Source: Apophysomyces variabilis
Lineage: Eukaryota; Mucoromycota; Mucoromycetes; Mucorales; Mucoraceae
Direction of reading: 5' to 3'
Assembly (NCBI GenBank): GCA_002749535.1
Contig: MZZL01000403.1
Location: forward strand, 396,209-460,208
DNA length: 64,000 bases
Numbering within the stretch: position 1 is the first letter of the stretch; each line of letters opens with the position of its first letter. A program made the position numbers and the translations under genes. The notes beneath the pieces are model-generated. The model did no database searches. It was not told the origin of the DNA and was given only the letters and a program-made list of their open reading frames with translations. Below, piece by piece: positions 36,749 through 47,583 of this stretch.

Positions 36749-37109
36749 AAAAACTCACTTTTGTCTTTGTTTCTTTGTTTCATTCTTCTTCCATACTATC
36801 TATTTGTTTTTCCCTGTACAGAGATTATCACACAATTTTCGCACATCATTAAAAAAACACTCAAAGATATAGGTCTTTGGAAATCAATTTGCGTTCCATG
36901 CCAGCTTGTAGGATATCAAGGAACTTGTCATGTCCTTTTAAGTTCACTGATGGCTATATCTTCTGTTTGGCTTGTCTTTGGCAGGCCTGATCCTTTCATG
37001 AGCACGTCATTGGACGCAGAACAGGGTTAAAGTATCACTTTCGTTTGTTTTATTCGATAAAACAAATGTATATAGTATATATATTCAAAGCAAAAACTAT
37101 TATGCCAAT
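36749..37109. other. 3' flanks of convergent flippase and ISD11 genes
   Basis: About 360 bases between two convergent stops. TATATAGTATATATA near 37069-37083 is likely part of a 3' end signal. Nothing coding seen. Confidence 0.45.
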
Positions 37110-37376
37110 CTATTTCTTTTCGATCACCAATTTCTCCCCACGTGTATAGAGTGTGCTGATAGCAGCTTGACGTTTCAGGATATCCAGTTCTTTTTGGGCT
37201 TTTTCAATACATGCTGCGATTTTGGCGGGATCAGTTTCGGCGGCATTGGCACGGAAGGCATCGCGAGATCGTCGAAGGGCGTAGTCTCTAAAGTTGTAAG
37301 ACGCAAATTTGTTGCCGTGACGGAAGAATTGACGATACAGGGCAAGGACTTGGGCTCGAGTAGCAGGTGTGCTCAT
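37110..37376 (-). CDS. ISD11: LYR-motif protein ISD11 (Fe-S cluster assembly)
   Basis: A single exon encoding 88 residues. It has the LYR motif (VLALYRQFFRHGNKF), then NFRDYALRRSRDAFRANAAE, then KAQKELDILKRQAAISTLYT and KLVIEKK. This order and the length match ISD11/LYRM4. ISD11 stabilises the mitochondrial cysteine desulfurase Nfs1 together with acyl-carrier protein in iron-sulfur cluster synthesis. No separate presequence is seen, as is usual for LYR proteins. The start ATG is the only one that fits. Confidence 0.93.
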   Translation of the reverse strand: MSTPATRAQVLALYRQFFRHGNKFASYNFRDYALRRSRDAFRANAAETDPAKIAACIEKAQKELDILKRQAAISTLYTRGEKLVIEKK

Positions 37377-37471
37377 GGTGCTTTTTCTAATTTGTTTATA
37401 GAAGATGGGAATAAAGAGGGTTACGTAGGGGAAAAATGAGAAGAGGAAGAAAGAGGCTGTATTGCGAGTTT

Positions 37472-37472
37472 G

Positions 37473-37520
<48 letters not shown>

Positions 37521-37521
37521 G
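37472..37521. repeat. (TA)n(TG)n microsatellite
   Basis: About 13 TA units run straight into about 10 TG units, some 100 bp upstream of the ISD11 ATG. Such tracts favour Z-DNA or unwinding, but no function is implied. Confidence 0.9.
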
Positions 37522-38517
37522 AAAGCCTTAGCGGGGGGAAGGTTGAAAGGACGAAAAACAGCGCACCCTTTCGCGGCTTACCGGAGGACAGACCAAAAAA
37601 GGCCGGGAACGGAACAATGAGAGTGACTGCTGTAGAAGTGGAAAAAGGAGTTTCCAATGGGAGGGAACCTCCAAGGCCATAGATAAACCTCACATTTAAG
37701 AAGCGATTTCCCTTTTATTCCCAAGCTATCCAAAGCTTCTTCCTATTTGAAAAAGTCGGTACTGGAAAATACAAGCACGCCCTTGAAAAATGCAAAGGGA
37801 CAGCATCTTACATGCGGCAGCTTGAACCATTGGTCATGTTGTGTCCAGACATCATTCCCAAAAAATGTCATGTCGGTCGTTGTCATGGAGCATATACCAA
37901 GCCTGTTCGCGACATGGACAAAACGCTAAAAGCGCATAAGCTTGCAGTCACCTAGATATCATTTTATTGAAGAAGACCTGTATGAAGTCCAGCTGATACA
38001 TGCTTCTATTCCCTTTGTTATTGATCCTACCGTAATTTATTACCATTCTTACTCTCCACAACTATAAAAAAGGTTGCAGTAACCCTGTATGAATGAACAG
38101 TATCTTTATACAGTTTAACACCAATCGAATATTAGATGGGATTGGAGAATAATTAAGTTTTCGCTATGCAACGCTTCATTATTTAAGTCAATGCTACCTT
38201 AAAACAGCTTAAAATACTAGTATTAACACTGAATTACAGATTTGATTAATCCTTAGTTCCCTGCATCAAGTTCTTTGTCGCTGTGGGAGGGCTGGTGGAT
38301 CTCTAAAGCATAGAAATTATTTTATTCACTTTAACAGTTGCTAGGTGAACTGCGGATTCAGGAAAGACTGTATGTGTATCCCTCCGGACCGGAATTTCGG
38401 AGCTACCATGTGCCTCTCTTAGAAAGGCATACGCTGGTTCGGAGTGAACAACGGAGGCGTCATTCTTTTCCGAACAACTGCTTTTCTTCCCTTTCTCTTT
38501 GGCCCAATACAGAACGA
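37522..38517. other. Intergenic between ISD11 and CSN7
   Basis: About 1 kb shared upstream by two divergent genes. The frames seen here (37747-37929, and the 5' part of the frame that contains the CSN7 start) have no family resemblance. No RNA gene seen. Confidence 0.4.
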
Positions 38518-39589
38518 ATGAATGAATCAAATTTAAGTCTTTCGACAAGTCAGCATCTTCAACCGTACCTATTACTTTCAAAATCAGTGAAAGGTGCAGC
38601 CAACAGTAAACTGATTCTGGATGCGCTTGCTGCACCTGGTGTGTATGTCTTCTCAGAATTGTATGAAGCGCCAAACGTAGTGGAGGTCAGTTGTTTTATC
38701 TATGACTTTGTTGAGAAAGCAGCGTTAACCTAGTTTGATACGTAAAAAAAAATACAATAACAATGAAATGCAATAGGCGTCAAAGCTTCCAGAAGTTGCA
38801 CCTTATTATACCCTTTTGAGGCTGTTCATGTATGGTACCTATGGAGATTATGTAGGTACAGTGATGCCTTGCTTCCTTTAGTTGCAACCCAAGATGATTA
38901 AAAAGGAAGGGAAATGCAAATGCACTCCTCTTTTTTTCTTTATTTTTTTCTTTAGCCAATGCGAGCCAATTGCCTAGTCTAAACGATGCACAATTAACGA
39001 AACTAAAGCAACTATCGATCGTGTCTTTATCGGAAGAAAGCCGGGTAAACAAAAGAAAAGGCCAGCTTGGAAGGAGGAAAGAGAAACTAAACAGAATAAA
39101 TCCCTCTCTCTATGGGGATCTATTGATGATCGATAGACATTGCATTACGATGTATTACAAAAGTATCTTGACATTGCCAATGTACGAGAGTTGGAGGATC
39201 TAGTGATTGAGGCGTTCTATCAAGGCATTTTGGTTGGCAAATTGGATCAGCGACAGCGCCATTTGCAGGTGGATTATGCCATGGGCAGAGATCTCCGACC
39301 GGGTCAGATGGAAGAGACGTTGATGGGACTTAAACAGTGGTCAGCCAACACCCATGCATTATTAGAGGCATTGGATAATAAGATCCAATCAATCCAAGAA
39401 ACTACTGTTGCAAGCAAGAAGGAACGGGAAGAATACGGGCGTAAAGTGGAACAATTGAGGAAAGAGATCCGAAGCAAAAAGAGTACGGATGAAGAACAGA
39501 AAAAAGGACGAGGTGATATGGAAGACTGCCAGTATGAATCCGTAGAATATAATATGGAACGAGGAGGAAGAGCAAAGAAAAGGTACTAG
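38518..39589 (+). CDS. CSN7: COP9 signalosome subunit 7 (PCI domain)
   Basis: Four exons, 38518-38685, 38777-38855, 38956-39044 and 39137-39589, encode 262 residues. The order is an N-terminal helical region (LDALAAPGVYVFSELYEAPN), YYTLLRLFMYGTYGDYVANA, then the PCI winged helix LHYDVLQKYLDIANVRELED followed by LVIEAFYQGILVGKLDQRQR and VDYAMGRDLRPGQM. A coiled, Lys/Glu-rich tail ends the protein. This matches CSN7, a scaffold subunit of the complex that removes Nedd8 from cullins. The second exon must end at GTAG (donor GTACAG) for the joins to stay in frame; the nearer GTAGGT site would not. The ATG at 38518 gives the usual N-terminal length. Confidence 0.9.
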
Positions 39590-40075
39590 GAATAAAAAAG
39601 AAAGAGACATGGCCAGCAAGAGATAAGCGATACAAATGGATAGAGAACAAAAGAGCCAACTCAGCCCTTTTTTTTTTCTTTTTCTTTTCTAGCAGAGGGT
39701 CCAAACGGTTTATGGTTGGACGAACTTGACTTCACATCGTTACCATAGCACAATGAAAAAACGTGTACGGAGATGTACTATTCTTTTTCTTTTTTCTTTT
39801 TTCTTTTGCTCTCTTTGTATATGGAGTGTGTACATATATATATGTATATATATATAGATGTAAGTACACATATACATATACACAATAGTGTTCATCAATG
39901 AGAGGATCGCACGTTGAACTAAAAGGAAAAAAAAAATAATTCACCCTGACGAAAAGTACAGTAAAAAACGAAAGAATTGACTAAATCCCCATGTTGCTTT
40001 ATAACTCTTTTCTTTCATCCCTTATCTCTTTTTCTTCTTCTTCTTCTTCTTCTTCTTTTTAACTATTGCGTCTGG

Positions 40076-40594
40076 ATGGCGGAAAACGTAGCTGATTCTT
40101 CTCATGACGATACTCAAAGACCAGAAATTATCACTTACCAATTTGACCCACCTAAACATATCAATACCATCCGTAAAGCGATCCTACACAAGACACGACA
40201 ACGACTAAAAACAGCACCCTCTAAAACATGGGTATCAGACGGCGGATTGCCTTCTCCTCCTGTGGAAAGTCCATTCATGTCCATGCATGACGATTGCTTA
40301 CCGTCCTCCCCACCTCATTCTTCCCATGACGTTGAATTCACACAAGCGGACGTCTGCAGGAAACTGGAAGCGCTTAAGGAAGAAAAGCATCAACTATTTC
40401 AGTTGATCAAACGATTGGTTCAACAACAAGAAGCAGAAGAACGACAACAGCGATGGTCAAACGTAAGCGATCATTGACTTTGACCAAACAAAAATAACCC
40501 ATTCTCCCCTCCCCTTTTTCTTTTTCTTTTTCCTTTTCTTTTCTCTTCTCTTCTAAAATCTTTATTATTGCAGTTGTCATCATTCAGTCTGTAA
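40076..40594 (+). CDS. Hypothetical small protein with C-terminal coiled coil
   Basis: Two exons, 40076-40462 and 40574-40594, encode 135 residues. The second exon is just LSSFSL and a stop. The N-terminus (RPEIITYQFDPPKHINTIRK) looks conserved. The middle is Ser/Pro-rich, and the end is a Gln/Glu-rich coiled coil (KLEALKEEKHQLFQLIKRLV). The upstream TTCTTC and CTTTTT runs are promoter-like, so the ATG at 40076 (MAENVADSS) is preferred over a frame that starts in that tract. Family not recognised. Function unknown. Confidence 0.6.
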
Positions 40595-41081
40595 ATCTAA
40601 CTTATGTACCAAAAAAGAAAAGGACGGATAAGAGAGAAAGGAAATTCTCTCCCCCCCCGCCCCTCTCCGCTTTCGTTTCCCTCTGTCCCCTTTTACCACA
40701 TGATAACCTTACCAGCACGTCTCCTTACATTATAACATTAGCGCATTTCCCTTTTTTTTTTCTCTCTCTCTTATAAACCAAAAATAGGAAAGGTTTTAAA
40801 CCAGGATAACAATGGTGAAAAAGAAATAAGGTTTTTACACATGAATTTGCAGAAGAATGGGTAAGAAAAAGCCTATGATGTGATTGTACGGAAGTATCCC
40901 TTTTTTTTTTCTTTTTGGCTCTCTTTTGCTAAGTAATATATAAGTGTGTGTATGTGCGTGAGTGAATATATATGCGTGTGCGCGTGCGTTGTGTGTGTGT
41001 GTGTGTGTGAGAGACAGAGAGATACCGATATTCTTGTGTATGTAGCTGGATGGATTCTTGTTGTTTTAACTTCTTGGTTTT
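40595..41081. other. Convergent 3' flanks with TG tract
   Basis: About 490 bases between convergent genes. A TG-rich region with (GTGT)n lies at about 40944-41010 and a C run at about 40660. No gene seen. Confidence 0.45.
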
Positions 41082-42453
41082 TTAAGCAGCGGGTTTGGTT
41101 GCTGTCCAACAATGAAACCGTGTGAAGCCTTGATATTCGTCAAATTCATCCAAGAGCTCTTGAACGGCCAATTCATATTCTTCGACAGAAATGCCCCATT
41201 TGGACACATAGAAATGTTTACGGTTTCGCAAGAAAGCCTTTTGGGTTTCCTTATTAATAAAACCGAATTGTTTAAGTTCTGTCAAAAGAGGGTTAAGCAA
41301 TGTCTTGTCTTCCCTTTCCCTCTGATTTGCATTTTTACCTGGCTCCTGAGGCCATTCGCCTACGGGTATGTCTAAGGATCGATGGTCCAACTTGGAGAAA
41401 CCTGCTTCCTCGATTTTTTGGGATAATGTTTCAGTAAACGTGAAATCCAAACAAAGTTCTTTGCATTGTTCTTGAAGAAAAGCGTCAAATGCTTGTTGCA
41501 CAGGCCCTGCATTGTGATGCCATAGATCCGATTCCACCAATTCGATATAACCTCCTGGTTTGAGTACCCGGAACATCTCATGGAGGACCTTGGGCCACAA
41601 ATCTTTCTGGATCACTTGACCCATGTTCCGTTGAAAGATACTGGATGCAAACAAAAGGAGGAAAAAGACAAGCGTGAGCATTTCCTTGTACAAAGAAAAA
41701 CAAAGAAAAAAAGAAAAGAACCCTTACAAATCTACGGCATTGTCTGCCATGGGCCATGTCTCCATAATGTTGGCTTCGACAAAACGAAGGTTTTTAGGAC
41801 CGTTTTGTTGCTCCGGCGGCGGTCTGATATCGATCCCGAGCACTTGTGCCTGTCCATAGTAGGAAGCCATCTCAAGTGCCCAGATGCCATTGCCCGTACC
41901 GCTATCCACAATGACCTTGGGAGAGTCGACCGGAGCCCAGACGTTGGCTTTCCGAGCACTCTTTAAGAGATAGTGCTAAAAACAAGGAAACGAGGATGAA
42001 ACGTTAATTTTTTTTTCTGATTCTTTTTGGCGTTCGCACAAAGTGCTCTATTCTATATGTGTATACCTGCCGCTGCAGTCGATCGTATTCTCTGTATTCA
42101 TCTTCGGAAGGTCGTGCAAAACTTTGTTTGCGTCTAGTAAAGAATTCCGTGATGGATTTACGTCGAGGTGTTGCCGGAGGGAGGGGAGCATGATCGGATG
42201 GGGAAGAGGAAGAAGTGGCGGCAGCTGCTTTCAAGGCAGCATGGATCGCATGTTCGCTGAGGGCTGTCATTTGGTTTTCATCGATCCAGTCGTAATTGCC
42301 TTGGGACTGTATACTTCCAACATGCGATACATAGGATTGAGCTCCCAGCGTAATTGTACTGCGTCGTCGACCGGTAGGTGCCGATGCTGTCGTCTTACGT
42401 TTTAATCTACGCTCTTTGGTTTTATCAATTACTCGGCTCGCTTGGTTTCCCAT
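41082..42453 (-). CDS. SAM-dependent methyltransferase with N-myristoylation signal
   Basis: Three exons, 42453-42067, 41975-41728 and 41640-41082, encode 397 residues. The N-terminus MGNQASRVIDK fits the N-myristoylation consensus (Gly2, Ser6) and is followed by a basic, Ser/Thr-rich linker. A class I methyltransferase core begins near residue 130: motif I VIVDSGTGNGIWALEMA, then VLGIDIRPPP (acidic loop), RFVEANIMETWP, and the motif VLKPGGYIELVESDLWHH. These features resemble fungal LaeA-like/UMTA methyltransferases common in Mucorales. The substrate cannot be deduced. The join between exon 2 and 3 reads VDFIFQRNMGQ and is well supported. A membrane-tethered member of this family is unusual. 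Confidence 0.85.
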
Positions 42454-44030
42454 TGTATTGTATTAATTTATCATATATTTATATATGTACTGAAGAAGAG
42501 AAAAAGAGAGGTAACTAAAAAAGAAAAGAAGAAAATAAAAAAAAGGTACCATCACAACTTGGGCTTAAAAAGAACTAGCGTCCGCTTGAGGGGTAGGACC
42601 AATCCCCGGCTTACGATACTATAACGTANNNNNNNNNNNNNNNNNNNNNNNNNNNNNNNNNNNNNNNNNNNNNNNNNNNNNNNNNNNNNNNNNNNNNNNN
42701 NNNNNNNNNNNNNNNNNNNNNNNNNNNNNNNNNNNNNNNNNNNNNNNNNNNNNNNNNNNNNNNNNNNNNNNNNNNNNNNNNNNNNNNNNNNAAAAAAAAA
42801 AAAAAGAAAAGAAAAAAGGAACGACAAATTAAAAAAGGTACCATGACAATGGCCGTTTCCAATGAGACAATCCCCGAAAGCAATTTATTGCTAGGTTTCT
42901 GACGGTAAAAAGAAAGCTGTTCATGTTAAGATCAACTTTTCATTGCTTAAAATAATGAACTCAACCTTACTTTCCCCAATTAGGCTCAATGATATATATG
43001 TATACGGATGGTTCTTTCTGTCTCTCTCTTCATAACTTAGCTCTTTTTTTTCTTTTTCCGTTACCGATTGAATAACCGCGAATCATTTAGGCTATAAACA
43101 GCAAGTCCCTAAAACAAGAGCCAATCGGTATTTGTTATGGAAATAAAAAGATGTCATCGGCGTTAAAGGAACGATAACAAATCACCTTTGTCAAGTAACA
43201 TTGGTCTTATGGAATGAACAGACACAAAAATGCCACGTTTTTCCAGATAGAACCCCTTTGTGCTGACTCTCGTTTCTGTTCACTTTTCAACGTCCGCCAT
43301 CTATCTTTTTTCTTTTTTTACTCATTTCCAAACGGCGAAGAAAAAAAAACAAAGCCAACAAACTTAAGCTGACGATGAAAAAAAAATTATTTCTACTACG
43401 AGACGCTCCAAGGAACAGACCATCCAAGGAGATTTCCATTGTGTCACCATGGCGTTGTCAAAATAAAGATAGATTTCGATCCCGTCAATCGTACAATGCA
43501 ATCAACATTTCCGACAACCAAGAAGGAAATAATCAAAAAAAAATGGGGGATATTTAGCTGAGTAAAAGGTAAAAAAGATAAAGCTCAAGCTTTTGTTTTA
43601 TAACAAAAAGTATCATACACTCATTAGAAGAAAGAGAACAAAGAAAAAAAAAAAAGACAACCCGCAAAAGACAAGAGTAAAAAAAAAAGTAAAGGGGGAA
43701 AGAAACAAGATAGCATAGAGCAGTTGCTTTTTTTTTTTCTTTTTTGGTTGGGGGAGTTTTCTTCTTTAATCAACCGGAAAGAAAAAAAACAGTAAAGAGA
43801 AGTGGGAAAAATGTTATGTGTGTGTTTGTTGAGAAGGAAAACAGCTTATAAGAAAGAGGAAGAGAACAAAGAAAAGCAAAACAAAAGAAAAAAATGGGTT
43901 TTGGGAGATAAAGAAGGGCATGGTGAACGGTGAAAAATAATTTAGAAAGCAACGTTTGCCGTGCTTTTCGGATATTATGAAGAGAAGCGTTCTTGTTGCT
44001 TGTTTGTTTGTCTGTTTGTTTGTCTGTTTC
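42454..44030. other. Intergenic with an assembly gap
   Basis: About 1.6 kb with 163 N at 42629-42791. The flanks are A-rich and include long A/G tracts at 43600-43900. No coding region was recognised; the frame at 43375-43557 is short and low in complexity. The sequence GGTACCATNACAA occurs on both sides of the gap (about 42546 and 42837), which may point to a collapsed repeat. Confidence 0.45.
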
Positions 44031-44725
44031 TTACTGTTGTACTGGCAATACTTGATTCACGAATCTCGCCAGTTCGACGGCAGTAGAACATGGCAAAAGA
44101 CGTTTCTTAATATGGGCATCGATTTCCTGAATTTTTTTTGTAATTAGATTAAGAGCGACTGACGTAAAGGGAAAAGAAAAAGAAAGATGATCTTACCCAA
44201 AGGACATCTTGTGCACTTGGTCTTGTGCTTGGGTCTTCGTCTAATAGCCATGCTACAAGGCCGCGCATATACATGGTTGGATAACTGTAGGTAAAGGTCG
44301 GACTGGGTTCACTTGTTACTACATCAAACAGTTCTTCTTCCGATCGGATTAAATAATGGGGTGGTACACGATCCATCATCTCAATGATGGTGATACCCAA
44401 AGACCACATGTCGATCTTTTCATTATAGACTTCTTCACGGATCACTTCTGGGGCCATCCTATTTTCAAAGAAAAAAAAAAGAGAAAATATGAGTTTCTTG
44501 TTTCCTATTGGGTTCTTCTTTCTTTTTTCTTTACCATTTGCTTGTACCAAGTCTATCACGGTTACGACGTGAAATGCGAGCAGATAATCCGAAATCAGCT
44601 GCAGGACATAGAAAAAAACACGTGGTTAGGAGGAGAGATATATAAAAGAAAAAAAATTCACAGGAGGAAAGGAGCCAGTTTAGGGGCAAGACACAAAAGG
44701 GAAACAGAGCGAGTAATGGGGTAAG

Positions 44726-44766
<41 letters not shown>

Positions 44767-45878
44767 AAAACGTACCAAGTTTGACTTCGCCATTCCAACC
44801 TAACAAAAGATTCTCACATTTGACATCGCGATGCAACAGCCCTTTAGCGTGAAGGAAAATAAGGGCCTTTAAGGTTTCGCGTGCGATATAAATAGTGTGG
44901 TCTTCAGGGATACCACGCTGGCAAAGCACAGCAAAGACAGAACATCGCATCAGATCCATCGTAATCCAGATGTCATCGCGCCATAGCGTCACTTCACGGA
45001 GTTTGATCAGATTAGCATGATCGCTGGCCATGATCCTCAATTCACGCAGGATCGATGCACGGTACTCGTGATCCGGATCCAGTTTGCATCGTTTGATGGC
45101 GACCTGCATATTTGGTTTATTACGGTAATCGGCTCGTACAACCGCGCCATTGACACTGTAACAAAGATATGGATTGGGTTACTAAAACAAAAGATCTGTC
45201 TTCTCTTTCTTCTTTCATGTTGCCGGAAACATGTTCTTCTTTCTTTCTTTCTTTTTTTCTTTTTTGGAGAGAGAGATTTACCCAGTGCCAATTTCTTTAA
45301 AGCGTGTAAATCGTGACCGAGGATCAGAGGTTCGAACGGAGGAATTTTTAGGAAGGATCTTTCGGATATTGTTTTCAAATTTGTTTTGTGTTCGAGAGAT
45401 AGGTTTTAATTGTGGTGCTTCGTAATGAGGATTAGGTGGGTACCACGGTCGCTAAATAACGTTACCAAGTGAATACCATGGTTTTCTTCGGGATTGCGTA
45501 TGTTTTTTTATATCTTACCTTGGAGATGCATTTGGTCAGATCCAGCGGACGAAGAGCAAAAGCAACCGGGGGATCAGGTTTAAGGTAGGCACTGCCTAGG
45601 ATATTAGGTATTTCGTAACAACCAGGAGATCGCCAAGCGCTCTAAACGGATCGGAAAAAGAATTAAGTATCCATAGAGTCGAAGCTTTTTTTTTCTACTT
45701 TCGGTTCTCGGTGGCGTTGATACTATACCTTGGCTAGAACGGATCGAGTATTAAGTTTTGTTGAATGACTGAATGAGGAAGCTCGTCTAATAGCAATTGA
45801 GGTACGTCTGAAAGAAGAAGGAACGTTGGAGCTAAGGGAACCGGCAGTACGATTAGGTGCCGAGCGTGATTGTTGCAT
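44031..45878 (-). CDS. STE20-group protein kinase without a visible CRIB domain
   Basis: A gene of about eight exons with roughly 440 codons. A basic Ser-rich N-terminus (MQQSRSAPNRTAGSL) is followed by a unique region, then the kinase domain. The glycine loop reads IGTGSVNGAVV and the catalytic lysine sits in VAIKRCKL. The catalytic loop is HRDVKCEN, then ADFGLSARI, activation segment GTSKWMAPEV, and DMWSLGITIIEM. This is the STE20/PAK pattern, though the usual GTPYWMAPE is GTSKWMAPE and HRDxKSDN is HRDVKCEN. I found no CRIB, PH or citron domain, so it is not a classical PAK. The final exon (from about 44135) reads EIDAHIKKRLLPC after a 3'-splice at ATTCAG. All catalytic residues are intact, so activity is expected. 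Confidence 0.85.
44728..44761. repeat. Poly-A tract (poly-T in kinase intron)
   Basis: About 34 consecutive A on the plus strand, inside an intron of the minus-strand kinase gene ahead of the ADFG exon, so the pre-mRNA carries a long poly-U tract. Confidence 0.9.
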
Positions 45879-47583
45879 GGGATAAAGTAAGAAAAAGATA
45901 GGACGAAAAGGAGAAGTAAGAGAAAGATTGACAAGAAGTGAAATATTTAAGTATCACGATCAGGGGAACCCCGAGAGAAAAAGGGGACAAGTCAAGTATA
46001 TAAAAAAAGGAATTACAGTAGGCAGGCGATAAAACACGAGCTCTGCCAAACTCTTTTTGTATGCCAGTGAGCACGTTGTCAATGCCTTTTCTCTCTCTCT
46101 CTCTTTTTCTCTCTTGCTGTCCCTCTCTCTTTTGGAAAGCAAAACAAATCAGCAAGTATATCAACACTTACACTGGCAGGAAAAAAAAGGACCCGTGATC
46201 TGGCGAAAGAACGCTAGGCTTATTCCTTTACATAAAAAAAACAGCCTTATGGGTTGCCATCCGTTGTCAGGGACATAAGGGGTTTTTATCTCCACTCTAA
46301 AATAGGAGTTGTCTCTTGCTCTTTACCCCACAGAAGAATGATAGAATAAAAGAGACAATCAACTTTTTTCTTCCCTTTTTACTTAATTGACATGACACAG
46401 CCTCCATTTTGCGCATGTTCTTCCAATGTATTAAACACTATATTACAGAGAAAGAATGGAATTGACAACGGCAAGTGATTTTTCTACTTTGAATAGATTC
46501 AGTTGGTTGTCAACATGTTGCCAAGCACCCTTGGATGTACTCCTTGCTTTTCTTTTAACTACTTTTTGGTGGCAATTCCTCGCTATTCCCTCTCTTTTTC
46601 TTTCTCCTGTTCCTTTTTTCCCTTTGGCCCCCTCTGTTCCCGAAGCAAGAAAATCAAATAGTGTCCATGTATTGTATTTTTCTTCCTGGTTTATCCTTAC
46701 AGCATATCACGATCTTCGTACCAAACATTAACAGGATGTCAGAAGCTTATCATAAAAAAGGGATTTAGAGGTCTTTCTTTTTTCTTTATGTTTATTTTGC
46801 GGAGGTGCGTGGGATATCTGTGCATCGTCGGCTCGGTGTCTCGAAAAAAGAAATAAGCTGTGGCTGTTTCCTGCATTAAGGGGATAACATAAAAAATTAT
46901 GGCGTACTTGTCTGGAAGAATCAGATCAACATAATCCTCAATTGTGCAAAAACACTTCTTCGTCATGGCAAGTTTTTTTTGCTTCAACAACGTAATGCCA
47001 TTCAAACAAACCACTGCCATCAGAAGTACCTGAAAGATCATCACTTTCTTCCGCCAAAAGGTACACTTTGAATCCATGAATTCCTTTTTTAACTCTCAGT
47101 AGGGTCATGCGTGTACAATGTATCATCATTGTCCACCTTTTACACCATTTTTTCTCATTTAAACTCTACACGTTCCATTCGGGAGTGTATGTTACAATGA
47201 AAATGAAGGGTAAAAAATAAAGGGTGGACTCAACCTAAGATCAATGAAACTAAATCAAAAGAAAAAGTTATGGTCAAACCTATGTGGTTTTCCTGCTAGG
47301 GCGGTCGGAGTTTGATTATTTCCACGCGTGACCGGTCAAAGAAAAAATTTTCAAACAGTCAGGGAAAAAAAATTCTCATTGGGCGATAGAAAAGGTTACC
47401 TCAAGTGCTGATTCGATCGGTTATTCTGTCTGTGTATGAAATGAAAAGGTATAAAAGAACAGACGATGTTGTCCTTCGATTAGAAGGGGGGGTAACCCCC
47501 CACTGGTTGCAAAACCCATCTTTTTTTCTTCTCATACAAAATAAAACCCTATTCATTTCTTTACACACAAAAGAAAAAGAACG
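45879..47583. other. Divergent promoter region, kinase and IMP dehydrogenase
   Basis: About 1.7 kb between divergent genes. It includes a CT tract at 46089-46105. A pair of overlapping minus-strand frames at 46739-47129 (one begins MTLLRVKKGIHGFKVYL) could be a small unrecognised gene, but I could not find a splice that joins them. A G/C palindrome near 47487 is listed separately. Confidence 0.4.
47486..47503. promoter_or_regulatory. G7-TAA-C6 palindrome upstream of IMP dehydrogenase
   Basis: GGGGGGG-TAA-CCCCCC forms an almost perfect inverted repeat about 80-100 bp before the ATG, within the likely 5' UTR or core promoter. It could bind a zinc-finger regulator or fold into a hairpin in the mRNA leader. 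Function is inference. Confidence 0.4.

Noticed and set aside
37470..37682. Frame starting in the TA/TG microsatellite
   Set aside because: Low-complexity start and no family; overlaps the promoter of ISD11.
43375..43557. 60-codon frame MKKKLFLLRD
   Set aside because: Short, no homology and in an A-rich intergenic area.
46739..47129. Two overlapping minus-strand frames that could be a small gene
   Set aside because: They are in different frames, no good splice joins them and neither resembles a known family; kept only as a remark on the intergenic region.
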